Origin: Branchiostoma floridae
Lineage: Eukaryota; Chordata; Leptocardii; Amphioxiformes; Branchiostomatidae
Direction: 5' to 3'
Length of the DNA stretch: 64,000 nucleotides
Assembly: GCF_000003815.2 (NCBI RefSeq)
Contig: NC_049979.1
Coordinates: 14,380,567-14,444,566, forward strand
Shown here: piece by piece, positions 1 to 13,004 of the stretch
Layout of the letters: each line of letters starts with the position of its first letter
Numbering within the stretch: the stretch's first letter is position 1
Translations under genes and position numbers: made by a program
The notes under the pieces: model-generated
Told to the model about the DNA's origin: nothing
What the model saw: the letters and a program-made list of their open reading frames with translations, nothing else
Databases searched by the model: none

Positions 1-548
1 TATCTAAATACAGTAGTACTTCAGTCTCATGTATTTTGTAGGAAACTGTATAAAATATTATTTGTACACAGCAGGGTTTTTGCATTGATTGGACTGCCAT
101 GAGAACAAGGGAAAAGTTCATGCTCTGGTTGCTGGATACCAAACCTTACATGGCCATTTGGCAACAGGTCCAAGAACCTTTAACCCTAACTTTAAGCTGT
201 TCTAGGCCTGGTGCTAAACCTATCCTGATTGGCTAGGGGATGGACTGTCATGGTGTGGCAATGTCCTGATACCTCCCCATCTTTGTGCAATAAGATACCT
301 ATACATTGCCATTGCCAATGCCAATGAACATGTCAATGATTTATTCTCACTCAGGTGTCAGATATTTTGGTTCCAACCTGACTGCCCAAAACTATTATAA
401 AGAAGTCATTTACATATAACAGAAAAAAAAGGGGTTGTTAAGTCATGAGCACCCCAAAATTTCTGGCCTCTGCCTTGTCATTTCTGTATGTACCTCTACA
501 TCATACACGTATTAGAAACATCTCCTGTTTTTTCCCCCTCAAATCCAG

Positions 549-2036
549 GCTGAAAGATGTACAATGCCCAAAGTTTCAGCCTGTCTCTGTTCACAACAAG
601 CTACAAGTCCATCAGCAGAGGGTGTTAGGACAGACCCACTGAAGCCTGCACAGCCAGAGTTTGTAGAATCTAGAGAAGACTTCAAATGGGTAGAGAGGTT
701 GATACCGAGACACCAGATTCCTCCCATCCCTGAACATCCCAACTACCCAACACCATGTGGCTGGGTACCACCCAGGGGTAATAAATATGATCATCTCACT
801 CAACTGTGTTATAGATAATTTTGATCTTAATATTGATTACAAAGCCAATGTTTTCCAAGAGCATTGTCCCATCACCAGTGCTTAACACTTCAGTGCCACC
901 CAGCAGAAAATGGAAGTAACGTTACTGCAGTTGATTTTTTACACAAACTCTATGCACAATGTTAAAGTCCTCCATTTGAAACTTTAAGTCATATTATGTT
1001 TTAAAGAAAACTACAAAGTGCTCTTCTAGTTATAGGACCATTACTGGGTATTAAAGGAAAATCAATCATTTAGTGTTTATCAAAGTTTACAACTTAAACA
1101 GGACAGATGTAAAATGTTTGCAGACTGTAACCATTCACATCTTTCTGTACACCACCAGATCCTCCCCCAGATCTCCCGTACTCTGTTCGGAGATCTCGCT
1201 TCTGCCACATCCCAGTGTACCAGAGGTTCAGGAAGGGGGGATCACGCAAACAAACCGTCATCGCACACATTGAAGGAGACATATGGGTAAGGCTGCTGAG
1301 AGTTCTGTGATGCACACAAAATCTTTTTTGTACCATCAAATGGTATCCCATCTGATAAGAGAGTCATGAAAGATTTGGTCATTTTGTATCCAACATATGT
1401 CTGTTTGCTGTTTTAGAAGTTCAACATATTGTTGTCACTCTTCATGTAGTAGCCTGACCATAGCTTGCAGCAGCTTGCTTTGACTGCAGTATAAGCCTTG
1501 TTTTGTATATGTTAAAAGGAGTAGACTTTCTCTTACTTTGTCAGTGTCTTCATTTAAAACATCCCGTGACCACAGAACTATAACAGCAATCATTAGGATA
1601 GACGTAGAGTTGCTATGGTTGTAGATTACTGTAAATGTTTACAGGGATTTAATTTCGCAGTAGCGGGAAAAGGGACTTTTCGTGGTGGTTTTAAGTTCTC
1701 GCTGAAGCGGCCACTGCGAAAACTGCGAACATCAAACCACCGCGAAAGTTTCTGTACGTACAGCACTTGTTTGTTGCGTACTAAAGATTAGATAGATGAA
1801 GAATAAGATAAAATGCAAGTATGATTGTTGGATGTCTTCATAGAATTATCCAGAGCTGACAGGCCTTACTTGTTTGTTTTGTCTTCCAGGCTTTGGAAAA
1901 GGAGCTGGAAAAGTTTTTACCTGCCATCATTGGTAGAAATCCCGCCATACAAGTCAACGAGGTCGCCAGAAAAATCGTTGTCAAAGGTCTGGTAATGGAG
2001 GAGGTGAAGAAGTGGCTGTTAGAGAAGGGCTTCTAA
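549..2036 (+). CDS. MRPL49: MRPL49, mitochondrial large ribosomal subunit protein mL49 (5' partial)
   Basis: Coding exons are 549-777, 1159-1286 and 1890-2036 (TAA stop). Each has AG/GT borders and the phases join cleanly (1, then 0). The joined frame reads [16 protein letters not shown], then [25 protein letters not shown], then [17 protein letters not shown], and ends [10 protein letters not shown]. This matches the vertebrate mL49 family from its VES...WVERL start to the characteristic WLLEKGF end. The protein is a structural component of the mitochondrial large ribosomal subunit. The first exon, with the mitochondrial targeting peptide, was not found: the frame is open upstream of 549 only as far as the splice acceptor, so the start lies in bases 1-548 or left of the window. 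Family identity is very likely. The 5' end is unresolved. Confidence 0.93.
1678..1747. repeat. Foldback (inverted repeat) in last MRPL49 intron
   Basis: The arm 1678-1702 (begins TTTCGTGGTGGTTTTAAG) is the imperfect reverse complement of 1725-1747 (ends AAACCACCGCGAAA), with a short G/C-rich loop. The rest of the 603-base intron shows no coding signal. It looks like a small non-autonomous foldback or MITE fragment. Confidence 0.55.
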
Positions 2037-2209
2037 ATCACTGCTGTAAACTGTGGGGGATCAGAATGGACTACCATAAAATATGATGAACACTGATATC
2101 AGAAGTTTGGTATGTTATATAAAGAAACTGTAAGGAAAAGATGCAGGTCACCATTTGATGCAATAGAAAGTGAAATTAGCTATGGAATGAGCTACCACAG
2201 AGATTCCTA

Positions 2210-2215
2210 AATAAA
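2210..2215 (+). terminator. Candidate polyadenylation signal of MRPL49
   Basis: AATAAA lies about 175 bases after the MRPL49 stop codon, a usual 3' UTR length for this kind of gene. No transcript evidence is available. Confidence 0.5.
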
Positions 2216-3271
2216 TACCAAGTTTGGAAAAGGTACGGGGCTGGCTCATCCTCTCTACTCTGTACCCTGATGAACACATTTGCCATTTAACAATACAACA
2301 TGTACATACATTGCAAGACTGCTGATTCTGGACATTATTCTAAATGCTATGTACAGTGTGAACAAGTACATAACACTACCACATCTACAAACAACAGATG
2401 ACCATTAACTGTATCTAGGATTGAGTTTACAGTAGATCAGCTGTGAAAATTCCATCCCATGCCTTAAAGCTCTTGTTAAGTGTTTAACTTGTCCCTGTTG
2501 AATCTTCTGCATGCATGTATTGTTTTAAGATTTTTAGAATTAATTTTTTAATGTCAATCTACCAAACCCCATTTGTATTCTTTCTACAGCAAAAACACAC
2601 ATCACATTGGTTATCTACTTCCTTCACCAAGCTGTAAAGATATACATGTACATGTATCTCACCTTGGTTGGTATAAAAGATTTGTGCGAAGACACAAGTT
2701 TGTTTTGTATAAAGTTTTGCCTGTCCACAGCTTCACTTTCTAGTGGGCTTTTAGAATGGAGCAGATATGTTCCGTAACATCACTATAACATAAAGTTTAG
2801 AACATAGGTCTACAAAAAACTATCATAACTCCCTGGACAGGTATGATAATGGTAATACTAACAACTGTGTGTGCCATACACTGACCCTATCATTTGAAGC
2901 TTTTTGCAATAGTCCTGTGTGTATAGTTTAATGGAAGTACCAGATGGTCTTATGGGACGTCTATATCTCGGTGCACTTAGGTGCTCAGCGGTGCTCACTT
3001 CATCACTGCCAGTTACTGCAACTCACATGATAAATCAGACATACTTCAGTTGGTAATATGGTTGCATGTTTCAAATGGATGTTGCAAAGTGCTACTACAA
3101 AAGCCTGTCAGGTAGATGATAGAAAATAAATCAGATAAGTTTGCACGTTGCACTGCTACTACAGCATCCTGACAAAATTGCGCCCCTAGCGGCACGACCC
3201 ACTGATCGACCCCTCCTAGAAGCTATTTTTTGGGAGTGGACAAATAGCCCTGATGGTTAGAACCTCCTTCA

Positions 3272-3311
<40 letters not shown>

Positions 3312-4090
3312 TACCCGGTGCAAAATGGCAAGTTAAGAATTTGTTCAGAATCAACTGACATAAGTTATACAAATGACGACCTTATTTGCATACTAGCAAT
3401 TAATGTGAAAGAAAAATAAAAAGTTTCCATTTGGCGAAGGTTTGAGTTCGTAGAACTTCAGTTCATCACTTTTCCATTAGAGGTCGCTTATAGATCATTT
3501 GCCTGGTACCACCTCTTGGTTTACCGGTCATTCAGGAAACAATCTCCAAGTAGCTAGCCCTCGAGACGGGAGATTGTAACGTTTCCTGGCTTTTCTGACA
3601 GGCCGGTGTACCGTTCGCGTGTGTGTCAGGGCAGCCAGGAGCATACAGATCTCTTCCTGGATATTATGTTTGACCTGTTTGGCCTTTGGATGTGAAGTTG
3701 TCGAACCATCATGTGTAATGACTGTCAGACTTTTCTGGTAGGTTGTATATTACATACTGAATATAGTTTAATGAGATGCCCTCTTCAACTCATCTCACAC
3801 TATTCATATTGATTAAAGCGATATCATCAGTTGGAAGGATTTAGACGATGTTTCTTGACAGGAAGTTGACAGGCATAGCGTAGTTCGTGGACAAATGAAT
3901 TAGGACTGATGACGGGTCAGGACAGGGTTCAGAACGTGCAATTCCCATGAATGGTAACAATACTGGCAGCAGTACATTTGTTTACACGGGAAACGAATCA
4001 ACAGGAATCAAGCAGAACCAGCTGGAATGAAGAATTTGCAAAATCTGTGCTACATTCGGGCGGGAATTCTAAATAGCTCTTCACACGGGA
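2216..4090. other. Intergenic, no gene seen
   Basis: AT-rich sequence after MRPL49. It contains the dinucleotide run listed at 3274-3309. No open frame here resembles a protein I know. Confidence 0.5.
3274..3309. repeat. (TA)n microsatellite
   Basis: An uninterrupted alternating TA tract of about 36 bases, read directly from the sequence. Confidence 0.9.
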
Positions 4091-4476
4091 GGCGGAATGA
4101 GCCGGAATGCCGTCTGAATAAAAATTCTTTTATATTCCTGGGTATTCTAGAAATTTTCACTGCATTCCAGATATTTGTGTTCATTCTTGTGGCTGGCCGG
4201 TTCTCCCGCGAATGCAATCAGAATGTTTCTAATGTTGAACTGCCTTAGAAAGCGGCCGTACTGCAGTTGAAATAGTTAGAATACACTTTAAATGCCGTTC
4301 GATATTTCTCCATCTAAAATGCACCTCGAACGTTTAAGTATGATAGGAACAGTCGGGGTGGCCACAAGAATAGGCGCAAATATTTGGAATGCAGCGAGAA
4401 TTTATAGAATACGTGATTAAGAATCCCCAGAAACATACAAAGAATTTTCTTCAGACGGTATTCCGGCTCATGTCGG
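4091..4476. repeat. Long imperfect inverted repeat (MITE-like foldback)
   Basis: Arm 4091-4193 pairs with the reverse complement of arm 4361-4476. Both read through GAGCCGGAAT, CCGTCTGAA, CTGCATTCCA and TATTCTTGTGG-like blocks in the same order. The spacer is about 170 bases. The arms differ by many substitutions and small indels, so the element is old. Short open frames on opposite strands share residues (EPECRL.. versus EPEYRL..) because of this symmetry and are not evidence of genes. Confidence 0.7.
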
Positions 4477-5061
4477 GCCTTAAGAGGTGAACACGGCATC
4501 CTTTATTCATGGTCAAGAGCAGACCGGCGCCTTTACTTCCTGAGCTTTTTTGGCTGCGAACTAGCAGCATCCGACGGCGCAAGGTAAAATTTTCACATCG
4601 TAAAACTACCGGTGTTATCAATCTGGATTTGCCTCCCTGACGCACTTCCGCCCCTTCTAGAGCCGTCAAGGTTGCTGCATGTCCCTTCAGTCCTAACTTA
4701 GCCACTCTTGATGAGCTGGTTTTACCGGCTTCAAAATGTATGATGTTGCACCGCATACGTAAAGCAAGTACATATAAACGTCATAGACTAACCCCCGCCC
4801 GCGGAAAGGAGTCGTTCTCTTTCCTTCCTTTTACGACATTGCCCCTACGCTCTGCACTGCTGACTTCGGTGCTGCATGGTTCAAACCGGAATAATATAGG
4901 TGAGCCCACAGGTGCAATTTAAAGACTGGTGATGGGTCTGAATAGACACAAAACAACAAGTCACAGAAAAGCGCCGGAAATAACTGGATTTGGTAGATCG
5001 TAACACGTTTATTTCCCTACGTCTGGACCAGTTGTTCGCTGATTTCCGTCGAAGCACGATG

Positions 5062-5331
5062 TTACTTTGTGCCGTGTCGGACATTCGAGTTCTTGCCGAT
5101 ATAAATGTCCACCTTCCGCTTCGTGTGCTTTCCCAAATCTGCTACCTTGCTATGTCGAAATTCAGTTGATTTTGCAAGGTCATTCATCTGTTTCAGAAAC
5201 TCCAGTTTAGCTTTGTCTGCCTCATTGGAACGTTTATGCTCTTTCCAAGTTGTGCAACTTTTCCACTTCGCCTTGGACGGAGTAACGATACGCACGCAAA
5301 AGACATACAAAAAGAAGCCGAAGCCCCACAT
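5062..5331 (-). CDS. Doubtful small ORF, hydrophobic N-terminus and lysine-rich tail
   Basis: An ATG at 5331 opens an 89-codon frame. It starts MWGFGFFLYVFCVRIV, a possible membrane anchor, and continues as a charged, lysine-rich segment. An AG acceptor-like site sits immediately before the ATG. I recognise no family, the gene would stand alone, and the length is within chance expectation for 13 kb of intergenic DNA. It is listed only so that it can be checked against transcripts. Confidence 0.12.
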   Translation of the reverse strand: MWGFGFFLYVFCVRIVTPSKAKWKSCTTWKEHKRSNEADKAKLEFLKQMNDLAKSTEFRHSKVADLGKHTKRKVDIYIGKNSNVRHGTK

Positions 5332-5869
5332 CTGCTTAGGGGTTGGGAGCACTTAGCTCCCTGATTAGGACCGCCTTTGACAGCCTAACGTGTTAGCTGT
5401 AATCATCCATAAATGGACTTCCCCCTCCCGATCGACCTTTGTCACAACTATTTCAGACCTCACTCGTCTTCGGTGTGAATGTAAGCCGTCTCCGGTCAGC
5501 GGGTGCCTTTGAAAAACATCAGACGAAACATCACATCACACACACGCTAGTCGCGTACTCCATGAAGGTGAAGTGTCACATACTGTATTGATAGCCATTC
5601 CATCAGATAGTTTTGAATAACGCTTAGAGTTAGATATTCTAGGGTTTATTAAAGCGTTTCAACTTATTCACTGCAAGTTAACAACCCGCTTCTGGCTTCT
5701 TCTCTTTGAAATGTGCAAAATGCTGTCTCCAGTCTTTACACCTTGATATGAGACACACTACGGTCACCATCATTGCTTTCTTCCTTTTCAAACAACTATT
5801 ACTGTATTTCACCAATAATGCACTGTAGGGTTAGTATCGATTTATGACAACTTCTTTTCCGCAACTGGC

Positions 5870-6070
5870 GTAACTTCCGTTGAGATACAAAATGTAGTAC
5901 ACTTTGGGTTTTTTCTTCGAAAGGATTTGCAGTTTTTACTATTTCATTTAGGAGTAAGAAGTCGCACGTAGAGACATTTCAAAACTGGACGGCTATCTTA
6001 CCGACCAGGCCAGGTAAATAAGGCAGAAAATATCAAACAACGGTGACACACATATTGCAGTCACATCTAC
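5870..6070 (+). repeat. Dispersed repeat, copy A (relative at 46340-46510)
   Basis: Shares ordered blocks with 46340-46510 in the same orientation: TTTTCTTCGAAAGGA, a TTTAGG..TAAG block, GACATTT.AAAA, GGC..CT.TTTTA and ACCAGG.CA. It is an old member of an unidentified repeat family. Confidence 0.6.
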
Positions 6071-7104
6071 ATGTATAACATTCCATTCAAGACACAGAGA
6101 GACAGCTGGGGTTTTATTCCTTCGAGATCGAGTAACATGAAGACAGGTGAATGGTTTGAATGTAACAATTAATTCAAAAGGCTCGAATCATCACGCATTC
6201 AGAATTAGGTTTAGGAAAAACTTGCGTTTGCGTTTACACAACCGACTTTCTCTTGGGTGGACCGCTGGCAACGGACATACGACCTGATATCCGAATGATA
6301 AAAATGCCGGAGAATCGTTTTACAACATGTTCTTGTTTCTGTTGTAATAGGAAAGCCTGATATAAATAAACCCACTAATTCAAGGTCACCCTATTAAATC
6401 TATTCTGCTAACAGTCGAAATGTTTAAAAAAAAAAACAAGAGAGAGAATACTTACCTACCTGCCGTTATGTATTAGGACGTTATTGAAAACACAATATTA
6501 ATTTTCCTAGACCTTTAATAGTGTAATTACATACATTTCCACGGATAATGACTAATAACAGTAACTAATGGCAATGTATCGAAATAGCCGCTAACTTCTA
6601 CGCCAGTTTGCAAAATTTGAAATGGAAGAAAAAACTGAAGTGGTATTTGACCTTATGTAGGCATGTGAAGCATTTTCTTGCGAATTAATTGATTTTGCCC
6701 TTAATAAACTTCTTTATCAAGTCTTCTGTGACTTGGCGACGTCTTGGCGCGCGAAGAAAGTAGCTCAAATATGAAGTCATCTTCTGGGTTCATTTGAGAA
6801 ATCTATGCTGCCGCCTTGGTCAAATATTTTATCGACATTTCATTTTCCTCCTCACGCTTTCTGGAACTAGGAGACGCCAAGCTAAGTGGCCCCAGTTGCA
6901 ATTCACGTGGCTGTCTTAGCCTCCTTCACCGGCCTCTCTGGGAAGCTTGGCAATTTTTTTTGGGGGGTGGGGGTGGCGGTAGGTCGATTCGCGATTTTTA
7001 ACCGGGAATATGCCGGGAAAGGAAAATATGCCGGGAAAGGAATATACACCGATGGACTGTCATGGACACAGGGTTCTAGCCAGCATCTGTCCTTCTGTGC
7101 ATTG

Positions 7105-7241
7105 NNNNNNNNNNNNNNNNNNNNNNNNNNNNNNNNNNNNNNNNNNNNNNNNNNNNNNNNNNNNNNNNNNNNNNNNNNNNNNNNNNNNNNNNNNNNNNNN
7201 NNNNNNNNNNNNNNNNNNNNNNNNNNNNNNNNNNNNNNNNN
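7105..7241. other. Assembly gap (137 N)
   Basis: A run of N. Open frames drawn across it are meaningless. Confidence 0.99.
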
Positions 7242-7947
7242 GATGTATGTTGAACTTTCTGTCCTTCCCAACATATTCCTGTAGTGTTTTCGATACGTAT
7301 CTACATCAATGACAATGTAAAAATCGTTGCAGCAGACTGAGTAGAGGTTGTCACACGCCGAACCAAGAATAGCCGATCTGCTGGGCCTCTGAGAAAGTAT
7401 GACCTGGTGAAAAGTCTAATTTCCGGTCATCAGTAGATCCGGGTGGGTGATCTACCTGGTTTGTCCGTCCCAATTACCCGGGATTGGGGAATCGATTTTG
7501 AGGCGAGAGTCTGAAAGGGAGAGTTTCTTCACCACAGCGGTACGGACCTGCATAGCAAAGATGTTATCGACTTCTTGATAATTTTAAACTGGTCTAACAA
7601 ATGACGATGTCTTTACGTTCTGATGATATGAACCGCCCAGATCGTTATCTACCTGTCAGAGCTTGCAAACTCCCAGTTTCAAATACCTGTGATGCAAGAA
7701 ACATAGAAATCAATTCTTCGTCTTCTTAATGGCCCTTGAAGAGCATAAATCATTATTAACGTAAATGCACGCTCAGTACTAGTACCATGCGTATCAACCA
7801 GTCATCGTGGCGTATTGTTGCTATCTTTCTTATTCCATAATCTAACAAGTTTGAGTTATGCAGCTGCGGCTTAAGTGTGAGGAGTTGTTTGGTGGAATAT
7901 ATCCAGGCTGTGACGCGCCGCAGGGCACTAATGTGTAAGTGACAAAC

Positions 7948-8510
7948 ACAGAGAGAGGCGAGAGAATACAACTGTCACATCTCCGTATTCCCCACAGAAC
8001 CACTGATAATTGCACCTTTCTTATGGGAGAATATGCTGGGTGTTTGACTGACAAAGTTGCTCTCAGAATTCGGCATAGCAATTTGATCCATTGCGGTTAT
8101 GACGTCACACGTGACAATCTAATGTGAACTACACAAGTATTCTTGACGTTCCTGCAACTTACATAGACTCATAGCAGACCTTGTGGTCTGAGGTTTTATA
8201 CTTGTATTGCCATTATCAGCAGATGCTGTTCCTTTTTTTACTTCTATGGGATTTTGAGAGCAAATGCTTTATTGTTGTTTTATCGTTTTATTCTAATGCT
8301 GTAGAAATTGGTAGCCATCAGCACACAGGAACAATAAAAACATTATGACAAGAAAACAGTAATATAAAAACGTCAGTTATAGAAGTGTATGCTATAAAGA
8401 CTACACCTTTTACCACGCTTGATAACATAGCTATCCGCAAGACAGAGAGAGGGGCAAGAAAGTACAGCTTCGACATTTTCCTATCCTCTACTGATTCCGT
8501 GATAATTACG
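7948..8510 (+). repeat. Two diverged direct copies of a ~65-base segment
   Basis: Bases 7948-8015 and 8442-8508 both begin ACAGAGAGAGG. They then share GA(A)AGTACA-like, TATTCC/TATCC, ACTGAT and GTGATAATT-type blocks in order. The similarity is weak to moderate. Confidence 0.35.
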
Positions 8511-8907
8511 TCTGGAAGAAGAAAACAGTTTGATGGGCACTGATTCCAATCACGGTAACACGGGAGGGCGTTTGTCGTGCGTAGTCGCGCCCGGGCGTAA
8601 ATCCGGACCTTTAATGAGATATTGAAGACGTACTAATGACGGCGTGGACCACTCAGGATGCACGCATGGCGTCCCAACTTGTGACAATGAAAATATCGTC
8701 TGTCAAATCCATGCTGATGAGTACTTCATAATGATAATCCACCGGTCGTGACGGATCAACTCATGAAAGGCACAGTTTCAGTCGTGACTGCCATTAGTCC
8801 ATAGATTAATGTCAAATGAATACGTTCTGCTGTGTTTTCGTGCAAATAACCTTTGGCACTCGTCACTTATCATCATTCATCTATAACTGTTTGCTTTAGT
8901 CTGTTAT

Positions 8908-8933
8908 GTTTTGTTTTGTTTTGTTTTGTTTTG
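8908..8933 (+). repeat. (TTTTG)n microsatellite
   Basis: Five consecutive TTTTG units, read directly. Confidence 0.9.
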
Positions 8934-11640
8934 CTAAGTAGTGGTTTAACATACGTCCAGCTTGATGCTCGCGCTTGTACCTGTCCTTGGTGCTGAAGTT
9001 ACTTTTCTTTAACACCAGCTCCTTTGATATGATGTTATGACTTTATGCTAGAGTTCTATAGGACATAGATTCAAATGCCGTGATGTAGAAAGAGCATGAT
9101 TTTCGTGACGACACGCGAAACGTCCAGTAAAAAGATGTAACGATAGGATTCCTGAGGAATTTGAAAATGACTTTCTACATGGAAACTGGCTGGCGTTCCT
9201 CCATGCTATAGATATATCCGTGTCTTGTGGCAGTACATAACTTACCCTTACATCTGTGGAGGTTTGTCATCCTTAGGATCTAGGAAAACATATTGTATCG
9301 GGTACATAAGTTATCAAATCTTTATTAGAACCCATCTTTGCGGTGATTTTGGTATGCATGGCGCCGTCAGGCATAAGATGTGTGTGGAGTTTCTAATAAT
9401 CATCTAAAATCACTCAAATCATATACCTTGATGCTTTGAAGAAGAGCTTCTAATCAACTTACTTTCTTCCCGCACTGCTCTCGTCGCGCTTATGTCTTAT
9501 TTCCTCTCCTCTTCTGCTAATATCAGGGCTATAAAGGACAAAGTAATATATCGCTCCTCATGTTATATCTGTGTAGATGTCCCAAATTTGATTTGGTCTC
9601 AACTACTGACAGCCCAAATATCGATTATGCTAGAGCTGATTGAATTAGATGGTTATGAGAAATGATGAAGTACATGTTTATAACATTACTTTTACTTCTG
9701 ATAGGGCCTTGATGGAAGTGTATCGAGCAATGCCATTATATCACGCTTACTAGTTACGTGTGCATTTTCCTCTTATCGTCTAATGCCGACAGAAATGGGA
9801 ACGGGTCGGACAACGGAGCAATGTTATTTCAGCCTATCTGTCTTGAATTGTATGATAACGTCACCTTTAATGTGTCAATTTCCGAGAAAATGGAAGTGCG
9901 TCGAACCAGTGTGACACTGTGATGAAATTTTATAGCATCTACTATACAACTGCAAATACGATGATATAGATTTCGCTCTCACTCTATTTCTCAGAAAATT
10001 CAAGTGCATCATACGTACCCCTGTCGAATTTAATTTTGTCCTGTATGTTTCTAAATTGTAAAGACAGTTGCTCCTGTAACACAGGCATTCGGAAGTACTG
10101 TGGCAAAGGTGAAGATTGCCAATCGGGCAGGTCGCGCCACTAGTGAGGCTGTTTTGTACCGGTTAAATAATAACGGGACATTTTCTATACATTTTACCCA
10201 CCGACCCCTATATAAAAGTTACAACCGGCATTGATCTCATCTGGACATGATGTCTACAATTTCAAAACGTTAATAACTGTTTCTGATCATTCCCAAGGGC
10301 GAGAATCCCCAAGCACCCCGCACCTACTATACTATAGTTGCGTTGTGTTGTGTTGATTAGTTGAAGATTTATGAGTGTACTTCCCGTGGTTTGGTTTAGT
10401 CGCTTTTTACTTGAGTTAGTACGGAGCCTTTAATGTGATTACCAAACAGATACCTTGACTTGAGAAAAGCCACGCGATTTGAGACGATTCGCTCCATGTA
10501 TCAGTTTGTATCTTTTTATTCCATCTTTAGAACTGCATATCGTCTATCAATATGTGCAAACATAAAATGATGAACCAAATGATACTTACTGCACAATATA
10601 CAAGGATTTTAAGTGCCAGTTAAGTCGATCTGAGTCCCAAATCACAGCATTCCACCCAAACGAACGATCTCGCCGACAGTTTACGGCACGTTTGAGACGC
10701 GGTATTTCCAAACAAGATGAACGTAAAGCACTGTCCGCCGCGGGTTCCCGAGGAACGCCAAAGTTGTAAACCATCCCGGCATGCCTGGTTTAATGGGCAC
10801 TGGGCGATGAAAGGAGAAAAGCTGGAGGCTAAATGTGAGATCGTTTGTGACGACAAACTGAGGAGTTTGTTACTTCAGATCGTAGTGGGAAGAAATGATC
10901 AACTCAAGGGACGTTAATGATATTGTAAGTCTAACTTGTACGTGTACCTGAAAAAACAGTAGTCTGACCTGTACTCCCCCGGTAAGATAAATTTAGATAA
11001 GATGAAAAGAAGTTGGGACAAAAGAACTTCACGTCAGCATTGACGCGTCGTTGACTGGCATGAAAGCCCATTTGTGTTGGTGCCTACCATGGTAACGCAG
11101 CTCTAACTGTGTCTCTTCATCGGGTTCAAATGACCAGGTTAGAAGTTTAAACCTGATGAAGGTCGCAGCTGAAGATACGTTGTGTTGAAAGGAACGGCTT
11201 GATCATATGGAGTCAACCTATGAACAGTTTACCTGAATAAGCCAGCATCATGTTGACCTAAACATTTATTTTTCATGCAATACGCATCACACTTGACTTA
11301 ACTCTGCCTACGTTTTAAACCATTTAATTGTAAAATATACTTTGACTTTCTATTTTTTTTATTTTACTGAATTCTGGACTGCCCAACCCCAATTCTGCAA
11401 TTCATCATTGTATCCGTATTCGACATTATCCGTTTCGACTTCTTTATTTTCAGTGGTGAAGATAATATCAACAAGTGACCGTAGGTAACAAACTCTGTGA
11501 CCTAATTATGGTTTATGTTGGTTGTGATGTTTTCCGTGGTGTATGACTCGGTGTTTATGTATATGAATATTATGATCAGTGGGAGTCTGCGAAAACTAAC
11601 ACTGGTCCAGCATTCATGTGTAGAAACGAGCTGTTGATAT

Positions 11641-11662
11641 GGTACGTGCTAGTGCACGTACC
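11641..11662. repeat. Perfect 9-bp stem hairpin
   Basis: GGTACGTGC, a TAGT loop, then GCACGTACC. The stem is perfect. No function is assigned. Confidence 0.7.
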
Positions 11663-12530
11663 TGTTCCGTGGTGTAGTGCTACAAATCGTTAAGAGTTTC
11701 CCAACGTCTGCTTGGAAATAGTCACAATGTCACCACCCTATATCTGCTTGACTTGCATGTCAAGCTCTGGATAGGGACATGGGCCATGTACCCATAACCG
11801 CCTCTGTCCTCGTACATATTCTGGCCCCTTATCGCTAAGTCTGCGTCTGCATACCCTACACCTGAGGGAGCCTAGCTTCACTGGGTTAAAATTGTGTGTT
11901 CACGTTAGTGTCTGCTTATTCCCGAGTTGTTGACAAAACCTTATCGCAGAGTTCATCTCCAACAGCTGTTCTGGAATATACTTTCCTGTGTGGCTCATTG
12001 AGAACCGACTTTTATGTTCCTTTAATGACCCCTGTCAATCAAATGCCTACTTTTCCCTACCCTGGAGGCCATCCGGGATAGGGTAGCGATAACTCCTTCT
12101 TCGGGCTTAAACTCCCCCGGAGTGATAATGTGAGATTGTCGGGCTGACTGCCTTGGCTCCCCGACAAAACATGCTAACAAACCTCGCTAGCTACCCGGTC
12201 CTGTCTGGCTCCCAGGGTAACTTTTCCCGGGTACGAGGTAGCACAGCTGTTGTCAATTTCCGACGAGGCCAACATCTGCTTGACGGTATCAAATAACTAC
12301 AACCTTAAGTTAAGGCACAATCATAAGGAAGACCTGAACCACTATACCGGACGGCGTAGGGGTGAAAACTGAAATTATTACATCCATAATAAAAACAGCT
12401 ACGGCGAAAAAAAAACAACGTGCATCATTTCCTAACCGAGTACAGACGACATGCCAATCCACATGCGATTGCGGCATACGGAACATAGAGATATAGGTGC
12501 GAACACCCAACGCACAGAGTGATTACAATA

Positions 12531-12566
12531 CTCTGTTACTGGAGGTTACCCTCCAGTGTCACAGAG
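12531..12566. repeat. Hairpin with a small bulge
   Basis: CTCTGTTACTGGAGG is followed after three bases by CCTCCAGTGTCACAGAG, giving a stem of about 15 pairs with a 2-base bulge. It is too short for a typical pre-miRNA. Confidence 0.6.
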
Positions 12567-13004
12567 TAACAACTGCTTGGTTTCTTTACTACTGTGTCTT
12601 GTACCTTTTTCTGTTAATTGATAGCAAAATAAAGAGCGAAAAGTCTGGTGGCAGTCGTTGTAGAGCATGTAGTATTACTTCAAACGTAATTACGTAACTT
12701 CTGAGCACCACTTTTCAGATTCCATGAAAATTCAAAGGCCAGCCCGTATGCGGCATGTCTGTGGTATTAGTTGGTAATGTCGAGGCCGTTCATCAAGAGG
12801 CCTTGTTGAATATGCCGCTGGTGAATTGCTGCACTTCAAAGTGTGTAAAAGGCGCTTTGAAGTTGAGGTAGGATTAGATCCCTTTTCCACACTGCTCATC
12901 ACAGACAGATGGCAAAAGTTACAATACAGAGTTAGCTTTTACACCAGAGAAGACACATGCTATATTGTTCAACTTCTACACTACTTGTTTGTCCCCTTTC
13001 ACCT

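Larger units (their letters stand above)
7242..13004. other. Intergenic, no supported gene
   Basis: Nearly 6 kb between the gap and the repeat cluster. It contains only short open frames of 60-80 codons on both strands, overlapping one another, with no recognisable domains. Small repeats and hairpins in it are listed separately. Confidence 0.5.

Noticed and set aside
445..642. Open frame MSTPKFLASALSFL.. as the first exon of MRPL49
   Set aside because: It runs into the MRPL49 exon in the wrong frame and passes through the pyrimidine tract and acceptor at 548, so it is intronic read-through.
6886..7312. Open frames spanning the N-run
   Set aside because: They exist only because N was translated as unknown residues.
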